A DNA stretch of 64,000 nucleotides. Source: Desulfomicrobium orale DSM 12838 (GTDB lineage Bacteria; Desulfobacterota; Desulfovibrionia; Desulfovibrionales; Desulfomicrobiaceae). Of this stretch, positions 15,779-25,729 are shown in pieces; position 1 is the first letter of the stretch; the number at the start of each line of letters is the position of its first letter. A program made the translations under genes and the position numbers. The notes beneath the pieces are model-generated. The model did not search any database, was not told where the DNA came from, and saw nothing but the letters and a program-made list of their open reading frames with translations. Location of the stretch: contig NZ_CP014230.1 of NCBI RefSeq assembly GCF_001553625.1, forward strand, positions 1,798,001-1,862,000. The letters are read 5' to 3'.

Positions 15779-16066
15779 TCAGGCTCCGAAAACGTCCATG
15801 TCGGCGCGGACCAGCTCGTCCGCGACGGCGGCTTCCACCATGGACAGAATCTTGGACAGCTGGGCGTGCGCATGGTCCGTCGCGTTGGATACGGTAACCA
15901 CCCCGAGAACCAGCTTCTGGTGGGAGTCTTGGCTCTCCGTTTCGGCCACGGCCACATTGAAGGTATTACGCAGTTTCTGCTTCAGACTGCTCGCGCTTCT
16001 GCGCTTTTCCTTCAGGGAAAAAACGCCGTGCAGCCGGAATTCCAGGCGCAGGGTGCCGACAATCAT
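15779..16066 (-). CDS. DUF503 family protein (YlxP-like)
   Basis: The 95-residue protein starts MIVGTLRLEFRLHGVFSLKE and contains SLKEKRRSASSLKQKLRNTF. It matches the DUF503/YlxP family, which sits between infB and rbfA in many bacteria, as it does here. Its function is not established; a ribosome-associated role has been proposed from genome context. The gene lies one base upstream of rbfA. Between its start and the infB stop is a 143-base gap without a visible gene. Confidence 0.9.
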   Translation of the reverse strand: MIVGTLRLEFRLHGVFSLKEKRRSASSLKQKLRNTFNVAVAETESQDSHQKLVLGVVTVSNATDHAHAQLSKILSMVEAAVADELVRADMDVFGA

Positions 16067-16209
16067 GGAAATTGAACTTTTCGCGGGCTTCGCGAGCCCA
16101 TGTTTTCCCGGAAATATTTCCGGATACTGCGGCGCGGCCCGATGGCGGCGCCGGTGCCTGCCGAATCCACCGGCGGGGCGAGGGGCTCCACCGGCAGACC
16201 CAGGCCGCG

Positions 16210-18879
16210 CTACTCGATGCTTCTGGCTTCTTCCACCAGTTCAAAGGCTTCGATGATGTCGCCCGCCTTCACGTCGTTGAAGTTCTCCAGGCCCGCGCCG
16301 CATTCGTATCCCTTGGTCACTTCGCGGGCGTCGTCCTTGAACCGCTTGAGCGAGCTCAGCTTGCCCGTGTACACCACCACACCGTCACGCAGCAGGCGCA
16401 CGCTGGCGTTGCGCTTGAGCTTGCCGTCAATGACCATGCACCCGGCGATGGTGCCCACCTTGGGCACGGTAAAGGTCTGCTGCACATCCGCCTGGCCAAG
16501 GTAGACCTCCTTGATGTCCGGGGCGAGCATGCCGGACATGGCCGCCTTGATGTCGTCCACCAGCTTGTAGATGATGTCGTAGAAGCGGATATCTACCTTT
16601 TCCTGCTCGGCCACTTCCTTGATCTTGGCCGTAGGCCGGATGTTGAAGCCGATTACTATGGCGCCCGAAGCCGAGGCCAGCAGGATGTCCGACTCGGTGA
16701 TGGCTCCAGCTCCGCCATGAATCAGGGATATCTTCACCTCATCCGTGGACAGCTTGCACAGGGCCTCGGAAATGGCTTCCAGCGAACCCTGCACGTCGGC
16801 CTTGAGCAGCAGGTTCAGGGTCTGGGCCTCTTCGCCTGCTCTGGAAGCCAGGAAACTTTCCAGGGTGACTTTGGATTCCCGGGCCAGTTCGCGGTCGCGG
16901 TGCTTGATACGCCGGTCCTCGGCAATGCGGCGGGCCACTTTTTCATCCTTGACGATGACGAATTCGTCACCGGCCTCGGGGATGGACTCGAAGCCCTGGA
17001 TTTCCGCCGGGATGGCCGGGCCGGCCGTTTTGATCTGTTTGCCCTGGTCGTTGAACATGGCCCGGACCTTGCCGCTGATCAGGCCGCATACGAAGGCGTC
17101 ACCCTGATTGATATGGCCTTCCTGGATGAGCACCGTGCCCACGGGGCCGCGGCCCTTGTCCAGCTTGGCTTCCACCACGTGACCGCGTCCGGGTTTGTCC
17201 GGATTGGCCTTCAGGTCGAGCACTTCGGCCTGGAGCAGGATGAGCTCCAGCAGTTCGTCCAGCCCCAGGCGCTTCTTGGCCGAGACATGGGCGAAAATGG
17301 TGTCGCCGCCCCATTCTTCGGGCATGAGTCCCAGATCGGAGAGTTCGCGTTTGACGCGGTCCGGATCGGCCTCTTCCTTGTCCATCTTGTTCACGGCCAC
17401 CACGATGGGTACGCCCGCCGCCTTGGCATGGCTCACGGCCTCGCGGGTCTGCTCCATGACGCCGTCGTCGGCGGCCACCACCAGTACCACGATGTCCGTG
17501 ACCTTGGCGCCCCGGGCGCGCATGGTGGTGAAGGCCTCGTGGCCGGGCGTATCAAGAAAGACGACTTCGCCGCGTTCCGTGGCCACATGATACGCGCCGA
17601 TGTGCTGCGTGATGCCCCCGGCCTCGCCCGTGGCCACGCTGGTGCTGCGGATGGCATCCAGCAGGGAGGTCTTGCCGTGGTCAACGTGTCCCATGATGGT
17701 CACGACGGGTGGACGCGGGCGCAAATCTTCGGCCTTGTCCTCTTCCTTGGGCAGCAGGAAGTCTTCCTCGGAGAAGCCCACCCGTTCCACTTCATACTGG
17801 AACTCCGAGGCCAGAAGCAGCGCCGTGTCGAAGTCCAGGGACTGGTTGATGGTGGCCATGACGCCAAGGCCGAACAGCTTTTTGATCAGATCCTGGGCCT
17901 TGACGCCCATCTGATGGGCCAGATCCGTGAGTCTGATGGTGTCCTCGATGCGGATTTTGCGCTTGGACGCCTTGATGGGCTGAGTGACCTGGACTGCGCC
18001 CTTGTGCCCGCCCGCTTTCCGGGCTTCGGCCTTCTGCGCCTTCCGGCCTTTGCCCATGGAAAATTCTTCCTTGCGGTACAGCTCCTCCGCATCCACCATG
18101 CGGCGGCCTTTTTTCTTCTTGCCCCGGCCGTCTTTGGCGGCCTCGTTCTGAGGCGCAGGCGCCGCGCCGGGCCGTCCGGCGCCTGCGGGCCGGGCCGGGC
18201 CGGAGGGACGGGTGTCCGGAAATTCGACGATGGTGGGCCGGGAGATGACCTTCACCTGAGCGGCCGGAGCCGGAGCCTTCTTCCTGCTCTTTCTGGATTC
18301 AGACTTGGCGGCGTCTTCCCCCGTCTCCACTACCTCGGGTGTGCTTTCCGCCGGGGCCTGCTCCTCTGGACCGGAAACCTCTTCCCGGCTCTCATCGGCC
18401 GCAGCCTCGGAAGCGGCGGCGACGTCCTCGGGCAGAACGGGTTCAGCGGGAGGCTCTTCCGCCGGAGGAGTGGCGGGCTCTTCAGACTCCCGCGCCTCGC
18501 CGCCTGCGGGTTCGATGATGCGGGCCGAAGGAATGGTCTCGGCAGCCTTGCGTCTGCGGGCGGGCTTGGTTTCAGGCTCGTCCCCGTCTGCACCTTTCGG
18601 CTCCGGCTGATCCGCCGCCGGGGCTTCGGCCTGAGGGGTTTCCACGGGCTTGCGCCGTCTGCGCACGATGACGCCGTCCTTGGCACGGGTATCCACGGCC
18701 TGCGGGAGCTGGCCCTTGTTGCGGTGGTGTTCCCGCACCTGTTCCGCTTCTTCCTCGGTCAGGCTGCTCATGTGGCTTTTGGCCGGGATCTTGAGCTCCC
18801 GCAGCAGGGCCATCAGATCCTTGCTGGAAATATCGAGTTCTGTGGCCAGATCCCTGACCCGCAGTTTATTCGTGGACAT
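16210..18879 (-). CDS. infB: translation initiation factor IF-2
   Basis: The 889-residue GTPase brings fMet-tRNA to the 30S subunit. An N-terminal IF2-N domain ([20 protein letters not shown]) is followed by a long Ala/Pro/Glu-rich linker (about residues 55-290). A second IF2-N-like domain comes next, and then the G domain with [14 protein letters not shown] (about residue 395), DTPGHEAF and NKMD. The C-terminal domains end in [13 protein letters not shown]. The start [10 protein letters not shown] gives the canonical beginning; the longer frame overlaps ylxR. The start overlaps the ylxR stop by 14 bases. A long open frame on the opposite strand is an artefact of the GC-rich sequence. Confidence 0.97.
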   Translation of the reverse strand: MSTNKLRVRDLATELDISSKDLMALLRELKIPAKSHMSSLTEEEAEQVREHHRNKGQLPQAVDTRAKDGVIVRRRRKPVETPQAEAPAADQPEPKGADGDEPETKPARRRKAAETIPSARIIEPAGGEARESEEPATPPAEEPPAEPVLPEDVAAASEAAADESREEVSGPEEQAPAESTPEVVETGEDAAKSESRKSRKKAPAPAAQVKVISRPTIVEFPDTRPSGPARPAGAGRPGAAPAPQNEAAKDGRGKKKKGRRMVDAEELYRKEEFSMGKGRKAQKAEARKAGGHKGAVQVTQPIKASKRKIRIEDTIRLTDLAHQMGVKAQDLIKKLFGLGVMATINQSLDFDTALLLASEFQYEVERVGFSEEDFLLPKEEDKAEDLRPRPPVVTIMGHVDHGKTSLLDAIRSTSVATGEAGGITQHIGAYHVATERGEVVFLDTPGHEAFTTMRARGAKVTDIVVLVVAADDGVMEQTREAVSHAKAAGVPIVVAVNKMDKEEADPDRVKRELSDLGLMPEEWGGDTIFAHVSAKKRLGLDELLELILLQAEVLDLKANPDKPGRGHVVEAKLDKGRGPVGTVLIQEGHINQGDAFVCGLISGKVRAMFNDQGKQIKTAGPAIPAEIQGFESIPEAGDEFVIVKDEKVARRIAEDRRIKHRDRELARESKVTLESFLASRAGEEAQTLNLLLKADVQGSLEAISEALCKLSTDEVKISLIHGGAGAITESDILLASASGAIVIGFNIRPTAKIKEVAEQEKVDIRFYDIIYKLVDDIKAAMSGMLAPDIKEVYLGQADVQQTFTVPKVGTIAGCMVIDGKLKRNASVRLLRDGVVVYTGKLSSLKRFKDDAREVTKGYECGAGLENFNDVKAGDIIEAFELVEEARSIE

Positions 18880-19153
18880 GCCCAACCCCCTTGCATTTCT
18901 TCTGCCAGCCCTTGTATCGCTCGAACTTGTTCCGGCACGCCGCGTCGCGGCACAAATAAAAACCCCGTCCCGGTCTTTTCCCGGAACTGTCAACGGTCAG
19001 GACGAGTTCTCCGTGGACAGGGCAGGTAAATCTCTGCAGTTCTCCCTTGGGGAACCGCTTCCGGCAGATGACGCACATGCGTACCGGGCCGGTTTCCCGT
19101 GACGGGGCGTCAGACCTCGTCGTAATCGGCGCCGGATTCTTCGGGTTCGTCAT
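18866..19153 (-). CDS. ylxR: YlxR family (DUF448) protein
   Basis: The 95-residue protein carries the YlxR signature [17 protein letters not shown] and [20 protein letters not shown]. It is a small RNA-binding-type fold found between nusA and infB in many bacteria, exactly the position here; a role as a nucleoid or RNase P partner has been suggested elsewhere. The listed start overlaps nusA by 44 bases. An internal ATG just before CVICRKR would give a shorter protein, so the start is uncertain. Confidence 0.88.
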   Translation of the reverse strand: MTNPKNPAPITTRSDAPSRETGPVRMCVICRKRFPKGELQRFTCPVHGELVLTVDSSGKRPGRGFYLCRDAACRNKFERYKGWQKKCKGVGHVHE

Positions 19154-20396
19154 CGGTTTGCGGATTCTGGCTGATCAGAAGGTTCAATGCGGCGCGCAGG
19201 GTGCCGATGTTTTCCTCGCTGATGCCCTGAATATCCAGCAGTTCCTCGTTGGTGCGCTCGGCTATGGATTCCAGCGTGTCGAACCCGGCCTCGACGAAAT
19301 CCGCCATGGGCACCTGGACCGCACTGGCCAGCTGTTCCAGCAACTGACGATCCTTGTTCAGCTTATTATAGCGGCTGTTGGTGAAAATATCGATTTTCCA
19401 GCCCAGAAGCTTGGCCGCCAGCTTCACGTTCTGGCCTTTTTTGCCGATGGCCGGGGTCAGCTGGTCTTCGGGAACCACCACTTCCAGGGATTTCTCCGCA
19501 TCGTCAATGGCGATCTTGGATACCCTGGCCGGCGAGAGGGCGTTGGCCGCATAGGTGGCGATGTCCGGACTCCAGAGGACGATGTCGATGCGTTCGCCGC
19601 GCAGTTCCTGCACGATATTGTGAATGCGCGAGCCGCGCACGCCCACGCACGCACCCACGGGGTCGACGTTGGAATCCTGGGACAGCACCGTGACCTTGGC
19701 TCTGAGGCCCGGATCGCGGGCGACGCCCATGATGTTCACTGTGCCGTCGGCCACCTCGGGCACTTCCCGGCGGAACAGGGCCGTCATGTATTCGGGGTCG
19801 GAGCGGGTGATGATGATCTGCGGCCCCCGGCCTTCCTTGCGGACCTCGATGATGAGTCCTTCCACGCGGTCGCCCTGGCGGAAGCGTTCGCGGGGGATCT
19901 GTCTGTCCTTGGGCAGCAGGGCCTCGGTGCGGCCGAGATTGATGATCCAGCCCGAGCGGTCCCGGCGCTGGATGATGCCGCTGACGATCTCGCCCGTACG
20001 GTTCTTGTATTCCTCGTAGATGATTTCCTGCTCGGCGTCGCGCATGCGCTGGATGATGACCTGTTTAGCGCTCTGGGCGGCGATGCGGCCCAGATCCTCC
20101 ACCTGAAGGCGAAAACCCACGGCGTCGTCCAGCTCCACTTCGGGATCGTGGACGCGGGCTTCGTCCATCAGAATCTCGGTGTCGGGGTCTTCCACCTCGT
20201 CCACCACCACCTTGAACTGGTAGACCTCGATATCGCCCGTTTCCTCGTTGAAGTTGACCTCGATATCCATTTTGTCGCCGTATTTCTTGGCCACGGAAGC
20301 ACGGATGGCTTCCTCCAGGGTATCGATCAGCATGTCGCGGTCAATGCCCTTGTCCTTGCTGATCTGGTCGATGGCTTTCTTGAGTTCCAGGTTCAT
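19110..20396 (-). CDS. nusA: transcription termination/antitermination factor NusA
   Basis: The 428-residue protein modulates pausing, termination and antitermination. It shows the N-terminal polymerase-binding domain (MNLELKKAIDQISKDKGIDR), an S1 domain (EIVSGIIQRRDRSGWIINLG, about residue 135), and KH1 and KH2 domains (DPVGACVGVRGSRIHNI and LTPAIGKKGQNVKLAAKLLG). A short C-terminal helix-hairpin repeat is followed by an acidic tail. E. coli-type duplicated acidic repeats are reduced to one. It is the second gene of the leftward rimP-nusA operon, 45 bases after rimP. Confidence 0.97.
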   Translation of the reverse strand: MNLELKKAIDQISKDKGIDRDMLIDTLEEAIRASVAKKYGDKMDIEVNFNEETGDIEVYQFKVVVDEVEDPDTEILMDEARVHDPEVELDDAVGFRLQVEDLGRIAAQSAKQVIIQRMRDAEQEIIYEEYKNRTGEIVSGIIQRRDRSGWIINLGRTEALLPKDRQIPRERFRQGDRVEGLIIEVRKEGRGPQIIITRSDPEYMTALFRREVPEVADGTVNIMGVARDPGLRAKVTVLSQDSNVDPVGACVGVRGSRIHNIVQELRGERIDIVLWSPDIATYAANALSPARVSKIAIDDAEKSLEVVVPEDQLTPAIGKKGQNVKLAAKLLGWKIDIFTNSRYNKLNKDRQLLEQLASAVQVPMADFVEAGFDTLESIAERTNEELLDIQGISEENIGTLRAALNLLISQNPQTDDEPEESGADYDEV

Positions 20397-20441
20397 GAAT
20401 GTTTCTCCTGCGCGGACAATGGTCCGCCGTGTTCCGGAAAA

Positions 20442-20936
20442 TCAGCGCTTCCCGGGTTTGGTCCGGTCGCGGTGTTCGTAGACGAGGCTTGCTTTGCTCA
20501 CATGGTCCCAGTTCAGTTCGAAAGCCGCATCGCCGTCGGAGAGGGTGAACAGGGGCGGGTCGACGGAAGTCAGGCTCCCCTGGAAATTTTTTCTGCCTTC
20601 GAGCGGAACGCGCAGACGGACGCGTACAGTCCGTCCCGTGTAGGGACGCAGCTGTTCCGGCGAAAAGAACAGGCGTTCCAGGCCGGGCGAGGACACTTCC
20701 AGCGTGTACGCGCCGGGGATGAGATCCTCCACGTCCAGAGCGAGGCTCAGGTGGCGGCTCACGTCTTCGCACTCGTCGATGCTCACGCCCTGAGGAGAGT
20801 CGATGTACACGCGCACGACCCTGCGTCCGCCGCCCGAACCCGAGAGAATCTCCACGCCCCAGATCTCCAGGCCGCGGGCCTGGCACAGGGGAGAGAGGAT
20901 GTCCGTCAGGCGGGTATGAATTTCGTTCTTGTCCAT
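20442..20936 (-). CDS. rimP: ribosome maturation factor RimP
   Basis: The 164-residue protein is needed for 30S maturation. It matches RimP in length and motifs: GLEIWGVEILSGSGGGRRVVRVYID, then CEDVSRHLSLALDVEDLIPG and YTLEVSSPGLERLF. It is the first gene of the leftward operon. A tRNA-Gly terminator lies just upstream, so the operon promoter must lie in the few dozen bases before the start or depend on read-through. Confidence 0.95.
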   Translation of the reverse strand: MDKNEIHTRLTDILSPLCQARGLEIWGVEILSGSGGGRRVVRVYIDSPQGVSIDECEDVSRHLSLALDVEDLIPGAYTLEVSSPGLERLFFSPEQLRPYTGRTVRVRLRVPLEGRKNFQGSLTSVDPPLFTLSDGDAAFELNWDHVSKASLVYEHRDRTKPGKR

Positions 20937-20960
20937 AAAAGGGAACGCCTTGCCTGCTCT

Positions 20961-20993
20961 GAAAAAAAAAGGTGGACCGGAAAAAGGCCCACC
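20961..20993 (-). terminator. tRNA-Gly terminator
   Basis: Leftward, GGTGGGCC (20993-20986) pairs with GGTCCACC (20978-20971) with one G-T pair and is followed by nine T residues. It separates tRNA-Gly from rimP. Confidence 0.9.
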
Positions 20994-21032
20994 CCCATCA
21001 GCTTACAATGCATGTCACGCCGTCTACAGGAG

Positions 21033-21108
21033 TGGAGCGGGTGACGAGAATCGAACTCGCAACACCAAGCTTGGGAAGCTTGTACTCTGCCAATTGAGCT
21101 ACACCCGC
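21033..21108 (-). tRNA. tRNA-Gly (anticodon CCC)
   Basis: The 76-nt tRNA has the acceptor GCGGGTG/CACCCGC, discriminator T, encoded CCA, D arm GCTCAATTGGCAGAGT, and an anticodon stem CAAGC/GCTTG around the loop TTCCCAA, which gives CCC. The T arm contains GTTCGATTC. Confidence 0.95.
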
Positions 21109-21197
21109 TCTGCAACGGCTTCCATTGCATGACGGACGGGAATCTCGTCAAGTTTTTTTTCCCGGCGAATACCCGCGCGGCAAACCGTCCGGGAATG

Positions 21198-21213
21198 TGG
21201 CCTGCTATTTGCT
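21198..21213 (+). promoter_or_regulatory. sigma-54-type promoter of the flgF operon
   Basis: TGGCCTGCTATTTGCT fits the sigma-54 consensus TGGCACG-N4-TTGCW at 14 of 16 positions counting the free ones. The GG and GC pairs have the required spacing. It lies 29 bases before the flgF start, leaving room for a start site near 21224 and the AAGGAG ribosome site. Confidence 0.75.
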
Positions 21214-21241
21214 TTGTCCGGTTCCACAAGGAGAATCCCGC

Positions 21242-22021
21242 ATGCAAGACAGCAGCTACAGCGCAGTTTTCGGAGCCCTGACCCAGCAGCACAGGCTGGA
21301 TGTCATCGCCAATAATTTGGCGAACGTGAACACCACCGGCTTCAAGTCGGACAAGCTGGCCTTCCGCGACACCTTCCGGCGGTATGCCCACGACCTGCTC
21401 AATCCCAACCAGACCCTGGATCAGAAAGTGCCGTGGCCCAGAGGATATGTCCTGGCCCAGCCCAGAATCGCCGAGCGGGTCATCGATCTGTCTCAGGGCA
21501 GCCTGAAAAGCACCGGAAACCCTCTGGATCTGGCCATTACCGGAGACGGATTTTTCCGGGTTCAGACTTCGGGAGGGGAAGAATCGCTGACCCGTCAGGG
21601 CGTGTTTCACCGTTCCGCCGAAGGATACATCGTGGATGGCCACGGCAATCGGCTTCTGGGGGAGGGCGGTCCCATCCAGATTCCGGAGACGGGTTCCGTG
21701 CTCGTGGGCGGCGACGGGGCCGTGACCGTGGATGGTGGGCTCATCGACACCATTTCCCTGGTTTCGGTGCCCGATCCCGGAGCTCTGGAAAAGATGGGAA
21801 ACTCCCTGTTGCGCATCCGCCCGGATTCGGGCGTGCAGCCCCTCCCGGCGGCGGAAGCCGCGGTGGAACAGGGATTTCTGGAGGCGGCCAATGTGGAGGT
21901 GGTGTCCGAGATGGTCAACATGATCGAGGCTCTGCGGGCCTTCGAGGCCTACCAGAAGATGATTTCCGGCGCATTTGAGCAGGACAGGAAGGCCATCACC
22001 GAAGTCGCGGCTCCGCGCTAG
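21242..22021 (+). CDS. flgF: flagellar basal-body rod protein FlgF
   Basis: The 259-residue protein is a proximal-rod subunit. The N-terminal rod/hook motif LDVIANNLANVNTTGFKSDK and the C-terminal VVSEMVNMIEALRAFEAYQK are typical, and the middle carries the FlgF/G signature LDLAITGDGFFRVQTSGGEE. The start MQDSSYSAVFGALTQQ has an AAGGAG site. It opens the rightward operon flgF-G-A-H-I-J and is preceded by a sigma-54-like promoter. FlgF is distinguished from FlgG by its place in the operon and its shorter, divergent sequence. Confidence 0.93.
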   Translation: MQDSSYSAVFGALTQQHRLDVIANNLANVNTTGFKSDKLAFRDTFRRYAHDLLNPNQTLDQKVPWPRGYVLAQPRIAERVIDLSQGSLKSTGNPLDLAITGDGFFRVQTSGGEESLTRQGVFHRSAEGYIVDGHGNRLLGEGGPIQIPETGSVLVGGDGAVTVDGGLIDTISLVSVPDPGALEKMGNSLLRIRPDSGVQPLPAAEAAVEQGFLEAANVEVVSEMVNMIEALRAFEAYQKMISGAFEQDRKAITEVAAPR

Positions 22022-22072
22022 GCTTTTGGCGGCACAATATTCGGGCCTGCACGGCCCTCAAGGAGAAACATT

Positions 22073-22855
22073 ATGATTCGTGCTTTATGGACCAGCGCCT
22101 CGGGCATGATCGCCCAGCAGCTGAGTCTGGATGTCACGGCCAACAACCTGGCCAACGTGAACACCACCGGCTTCAAGAAGAACAGGGCGGAGTTCGAGGA
22201 TCTGATGTATCAGAACATGAAGATCGCCGGATCGCCGAACCAGGAGGGTGGTCGTCTGCCCGTGGGCATGCAGATCGGCATGGGCGTGCGGCCCGTGTCC
22301 GTGCACAAGATTTTCAGTCAGGGTGATTTTCAGAACACGGGCAATCAGCTCGATCTGGTCATCGAAGGCGACGGCTTCTTCCGTATCGATCGCAACGGCG
22401 AGGAAACCTACACCAGAAACGGCGCCTTCAAGCTGGACAGCGACGGCCGCATCGTCACGGACAACGGGCACCCGCTGCAGCCGGAATTCGTGGTCCCGCC
22501 CGAAACCCAGAACATCGTGGTCACCGAGGACGGCCGTCTGACCTGCGTGGACAAGAGCGGAGCCGAAATCGCGGGCACGAACATTCCCGTGTACACCTTT
22601 GTCAATCCGGCGGGCCTGAAAGCCGTGGGCCGCAACCTCTACGTGCAGACCGACGGCTCCGGCGAGGCCGTGGAAAGCGTGCCCGGACAGAACAGCGCGG
22701 GCACTCTGGCTCAGGGCTTTCTGGAAATGTCCAACGTGGAGATCGTCGAGGAAATGGTGAACATGATCGTGGGGCAGCGGGCCTACGAGGCCAACTCCAA
22801 ATCCATCACCACGGCCGACACGCTCCTGCAGATCGCCAATCAGCTGAAGAGGTAG
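22073..22855 (+). CDS. flgG: flagellar basal-body distal rod protein FlgG
   Basis: The 260-residue protein has the usual FlgG length. It begins MIRALWTSASGMIAQQLSLD and contains NLANVNTTGFKKNRAEFEDL, QLDLVIEGDGFFRI and the C-terminal LEMSNVEIVEEMVNMIVGQ. FlgG forms the distal rod below the hook. An AAGGAG site precedes the ATG. It is 51 bases after flgF and two bases before flgA. Confidence 0.97.
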   Translation: MIRALWTSASGMIAQQLSLDVTANNLANVNTTGFKKNRAEFEDLMYQNMKIAGSPNQEGGRLPVGMQIGMGVRPVSVHKIFSQGDFQNTGNQLDLVIEGDGFFRIDRNGEETYTRNGAFKLDSDGRIVTDNGHPLQPEFVVPPETQNIVVTEDGRLTCVDKSGAEIAGTNIPVYTFVNPAGLKAVGRNLYVQTDGSGEAVESVPGQNSAGTLAQGFLEMSNVEIVEEMVNMIVGQRAYEANSKSITTADTLLQIANQLKR

Positions 22856-22857
22856 CC

Positions 22858-23805
22858 GTGCTCCGCTGCGCGCTGGCCCTGATGTTTTTCCTGCTGGCCG
22901 TTCCGGCGGCCGCCGAAAGGCTGACCATGGTCGAGGCTCTCTGCGTGGACGGCCCGGCCATCACTCTGGCGGATCTGTTCCGGACCGAAGGCCCGAGGGG
23001 CGAGGCTCTGCTGACCCGCTTCGGGGCGGAGCCCCTGCTGGCCGCGCCCGGATTCGAGGGCGCCAGGGCCGTGCTGAGCGGGCCGAAGCTGCGCGAGCTT
23101 GTCGTGAACCGATTTGGCCCTGGCCTGCCGGAGATCACGGCTCCGGATCAGGTGCAGGCCCAGCGCGGGGGACAGGTTTTCGACGCCCGTCTTCTGCGCC
23201 CCGTTATCGACAGGATTTTGACGGATGCCCTGGCCCATCACGAAGGCGAGGTGGAAATCCGGGAATACCGCATTGCGGATTTCCTGTTCGTGGCGGACAA
23301 AAGACCGGCCCAAATCCGCATCGTTCCGGCTGCCGCGCCCGCTCCGGGCCGGATCAGCCTGAATCTCGAAGCCGTGGCCGGAGACGGAACGGTGCTTCGG
23401 AAGTTTACGGGCACGGTTTTTGCCGATGTCTGGAAGACCGTGCCCGTGGCCGGTCGGGGACTGAGCCGGGGGGACATGCTGGACGCCGGGCTGGTCGGAA
23501 CCGCCCGCAAAAATCTGGCCCGTCTGCCCCGTCCGGTCTGGGACGGCCGGGGGCTGCCTCTGCGCATGCGGTCCTCCGTAAGCGAAGGACAGGTCATCCT
23601 GGCCGACGCCGTGGAACCCATCCCCGTGGTCACCAGAGGGCAGACCCTGACCCTGGTCTATTCCGGCCGGAGTCTGACCCTGAGTGTACCGGTGGAGAGC
23701 CTGGAAGACGGGGCCGTGGGCGGGATCATCCGGCTGCGCAACATGCAGAGCCGCAAGATCGTCACCGGCCGGGTGGTGGACGCCCAGACCGCGCGGGTCC
23801 CGTAA
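22858..23805 (+). CDS. flgA: flagellar P-ring assembly chaperone FlgA
   Basis: The 315-residue periplasmic protein assists P-ring (FlgI) assembly. It starts at a GTG two bases after the flgG stop and has a signal peptide (LRCALALMFFLLAVPAAA). The C-terminal SAF-type domain is recognisable in VPVAGRGLSRGDMLDAGLV and in AVEPIPVVTRGQTLTLVYSG. The tail GGIIRLRNMQSRKIVTGRVV is the FlgA signature. The protein is longer than E. coli FlgA (about 220 residues) because of an N-terminal extension common in this lineage. Confidence 0.9.
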   Translation: MLRCALALMFFLLAVPAAAERLTMVEALCVDGPAITLADLFRTEGPRGEALLTRFGAEPLLAAPGFEGARAVLSGPKLRELVVNRFGPGLPEITAPDQVQAQRGGQVFDARLLRPVIDRILTDALAHHEGEVEIREYRIADFLFVADKRPAQIRIVPAAAPAPGRISLNLEAVAGDGTVLRKFTGTVFADVWKTVPVAGRGLSRGDMLDAGLVGTARKNLARLPRPVWDGRGLPLRMRSSVSEGQVILADAVEPIPVVTRGQTLTLVYSGRSLTLSVPVESLEDGAVGGIIRLRNMQSRKIVTGRVVDAQTARVP

Positions 23806-23906
23806 CTCCGGGATGGGATTGCGGATTCTCCGTTCACCGGAACCAATCTTTTTCATGAAATGACCGGGTGCCGCCGGACTTCCTGCGGTCCGATGAGGAA
23901 AACGAG

Positions 23907-24599
23907 ATGAGTGTTTGCCGGAAAATCTGCTGCATGGCCGCCGTGGCCTTTCTGCTCGCCGGGTGCCGGGCTTCCGGGCGTCCGCCCATGCCTGCCGCCA
24001 TTGTGACCCCGCCGCCGCAGGAACGCGTGTCGGCGGTGGAAAATCCCGGTTCCCTCTACGATCCGGACGGAGCGGGCATGCTCTTTGCCGATTCCAGGGC
24101 CAGACGGGTGGGCGATATCGTGCTCATAAAGGTGCTGGAGACCACTCTGGCCAAGAACAAGGCCACCACCACCACCGACAAGGCGGGCAAGCTGAGCCTC
24201 GGGGTGGAATCCTTTCTGGGCAAGGACAAGCTGCCGCTCATTCCCGGAGCGGTGGGGGCCGCGCCGCTGGTCAAGGCCGGGTCGTCCAACGCCTTTGAGG
24301 GCGAGGGCGAGACCAAGCGCGAGAGCACCCTCATGACCACCGTGGCCGCCCGGGTCAGCCGGGTCATGGGCTCGGGACTCATGGAAGTGGTCGGAGCGCG
24401 GGAAACGCGGGTCAACGGCGAGACGCAGATCGTCGTGGTCCAGGGTGTGGTCCGGGCCAGGGATATCGACGCGGACAACACCATTTTGTCCACCAGCATG
24501 GCCGAGGCGCGTATCGAGCTCTACGGCGAGGGCGTGCTGGCGGAAAAGCAGCGGCAGGGATGGCTGGGGAGGATACTGGACAATGTGTGGCCGTTCTAG
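23907..24599 (+). CDS. flgH: flagellar L-ring lipoprotein FlgH
   Basis: The 230-residue outer-membrane lipoprotein forms the L ring. It has a lipoprotein signal with the lipobox LLAGC near residue 20. The family motifs [24 protein letters not shown] and LWTV-type C-terminal pattern are represented here by [18 protein letters not shown] and [18 protein letters not shown]. The start [10 protein letters not shown] at 23907 is chosen because the frame before it has no signal-peptide character and a GAGGAAAACGAG site precedes it. The 3' end overlaps flgI by 17 bases. Confidence 0.93.
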   Translation: MSVCRKICCMAAVAFLLAGCRASGRPPMPAAIVTPPPQERVSAVENPGSLYDPDGAGMLFADSRARRVGDIVLIKVLETTLAKNKATTTTDKAGKLSLGVESFLGKDKLPLIPGAVGAAPLVKAGSSNAFEGEGETKRESTLMTTVAARVSRVMGSGLMEVVGARETRVNGETQIVVVQGVVRARDIDADNTILSTSMAEARIELYGEGVLAEKQRQGWLGRILDNVWPF

Positions 24600-25707
24600 A
24601 TTCCGCTTCGCTTCGAAAATGGCCGCGCCGGTTCTGTGCTGCGCGCTTTTTTTCGCCTCGCTGACGCCCGCTCTGGGCGTGCGCTTGAAAGACATCGCCA
24701 CCTTCGGGGGCGTGCGCACCAACGATCTGGTCGGTTACGGCCTGGTGGTGGGCCTGCCCGGAACCGGAGACAAGGGCGGTTCCCAGTTCACGGTGCAGTC
24801 CATGACCAACATGCTGGAGAGCATGGGCGTAAAGGTGGACCGCGCGGCTCTGAAACCCAAGAATGTGGCCGCGGTCATGGTCACGGCCAGGATGCCGGCC
24901 TCGGCCCGGCCGGGTTCGCGGCTGGACGTCACGGTGTCTTCCGTCGGTGACGCGGCGTCCCTTATGGGCGGCGTATTGCTGCTCACGCCCCTCAAGGGCG
25001 TGGACGGCAATGTCTATGCCCTGTCTCAGGGGCCGCTGGCCGTGGGCGGGTTTTCCGCCGGAGGGGAGGCTGCCTCGGCCACCAAGAACGTGAGCACCGT
25101 GGCCCGGATTCCGAACGGAGCCGTGGTGGAGCGCGGCGTGCCCTTTGCCTTCAACGAGCAGCGGGACGTGACCATCACCCTGGGCGTGGAAGACTTTTCC
25201 ACGGCCAAGCAGGTCATGGACAGCCTGAACCGGGCTCTGGGCGGAACCTTCGCCCACGCGCAGGATGCCTCCACGGTGAAGCTGGCCGTGCCGCCCAGCC
25301 ATCAGGGAGACATCGTGTCCCTCATGGCCTCTCTGGAGAATCTCGAAGTGCGGCCCCAGATGCGGGCCAAGGTCGTGGTGGATGAAAAAACGGGCACCGT
25401 GGTGCTGGGCTCCGACGTGACCCTGTCCCGTGTGGCGGTTTCCCACGGCAATCTGAACGTGGTTGTTTCGGAACGGCCCGAGGTATCCCAGCCCGGTCCC
25501 TTCAGCCAGGGGCAGACCGTGGTCACGCCGGCCACTCAGGTCGGCGTGCGCGAAGAACAGAGGCGGCTGGTGCTCATGGACGGAGCGTCCATTCAGGAGC
25601 TGGTGGACGGCCTGAACGCCATCGGCGCCACGCCCCGGGATCTGATTTCCATCCTGCGGGTCATGAAGGCGGCCGGTGCGCTGCATGCGGATCTCGAAGT
25701 GCTGTGA
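24583..25707 (+). CDS. flgI: flagellar P-ring protein FlgI
   Basis: The 374-residue periplasmic protein forms the P ring around the rod. After a signal peptide (about residues 1-32, ending in LTPALG) it reads [20 protein letters not shown], then [15 protein letters not shown], the classic FlgI start. The C-terminus carries [20 protein letters not shown] and ends in [20 protein letters not shown]. The ATG lies inside the end of flgH, with GGGGAGG nearby; an internal ATG (MAAPVLCC) is an alternative start. Standard length. Confidence 0.96.
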   Translation: MCGRSRFRFASKMAAPVLCCALFFASLTPALGVRLKDIATFGGVRTNDLVGYGLVVGLPGTGDKGGSQFTVQSMTNMLESMGVKVDRAALKPKNVAAVMVTARMPASARPGSRLDVTVSSVGDAASLMGGVLLLTPLKGVDGNVYALSQGPLAVGGFSAGGEAASATKNVSTVARIPNGAVVERGVPFAFNEQRDVTITLGVEDFSTAKQVMDSLNRALGGTFAHAQDASTVKLAVPPSHQGDIVSLMASLENLEVRPQMRAKVVVDEKTGTVVLGSDVTLSRVAVSHGNLNVVVSERPEVSQPGPFSQGQTVVTPATQVGVREEQRRLVLMDGASIQELVDGLNAIGATPRDLISILRVMKAAGALHADLEVL

Positions 25708-25729
25708 CAATATTCAATGTGAGGGCGCT

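Noticed and set aside
16072-19029. A rightward open frame of 985 codons opposite infB
   Set aside because: infB is certain on the other strand; the frame has no start site and no domain.
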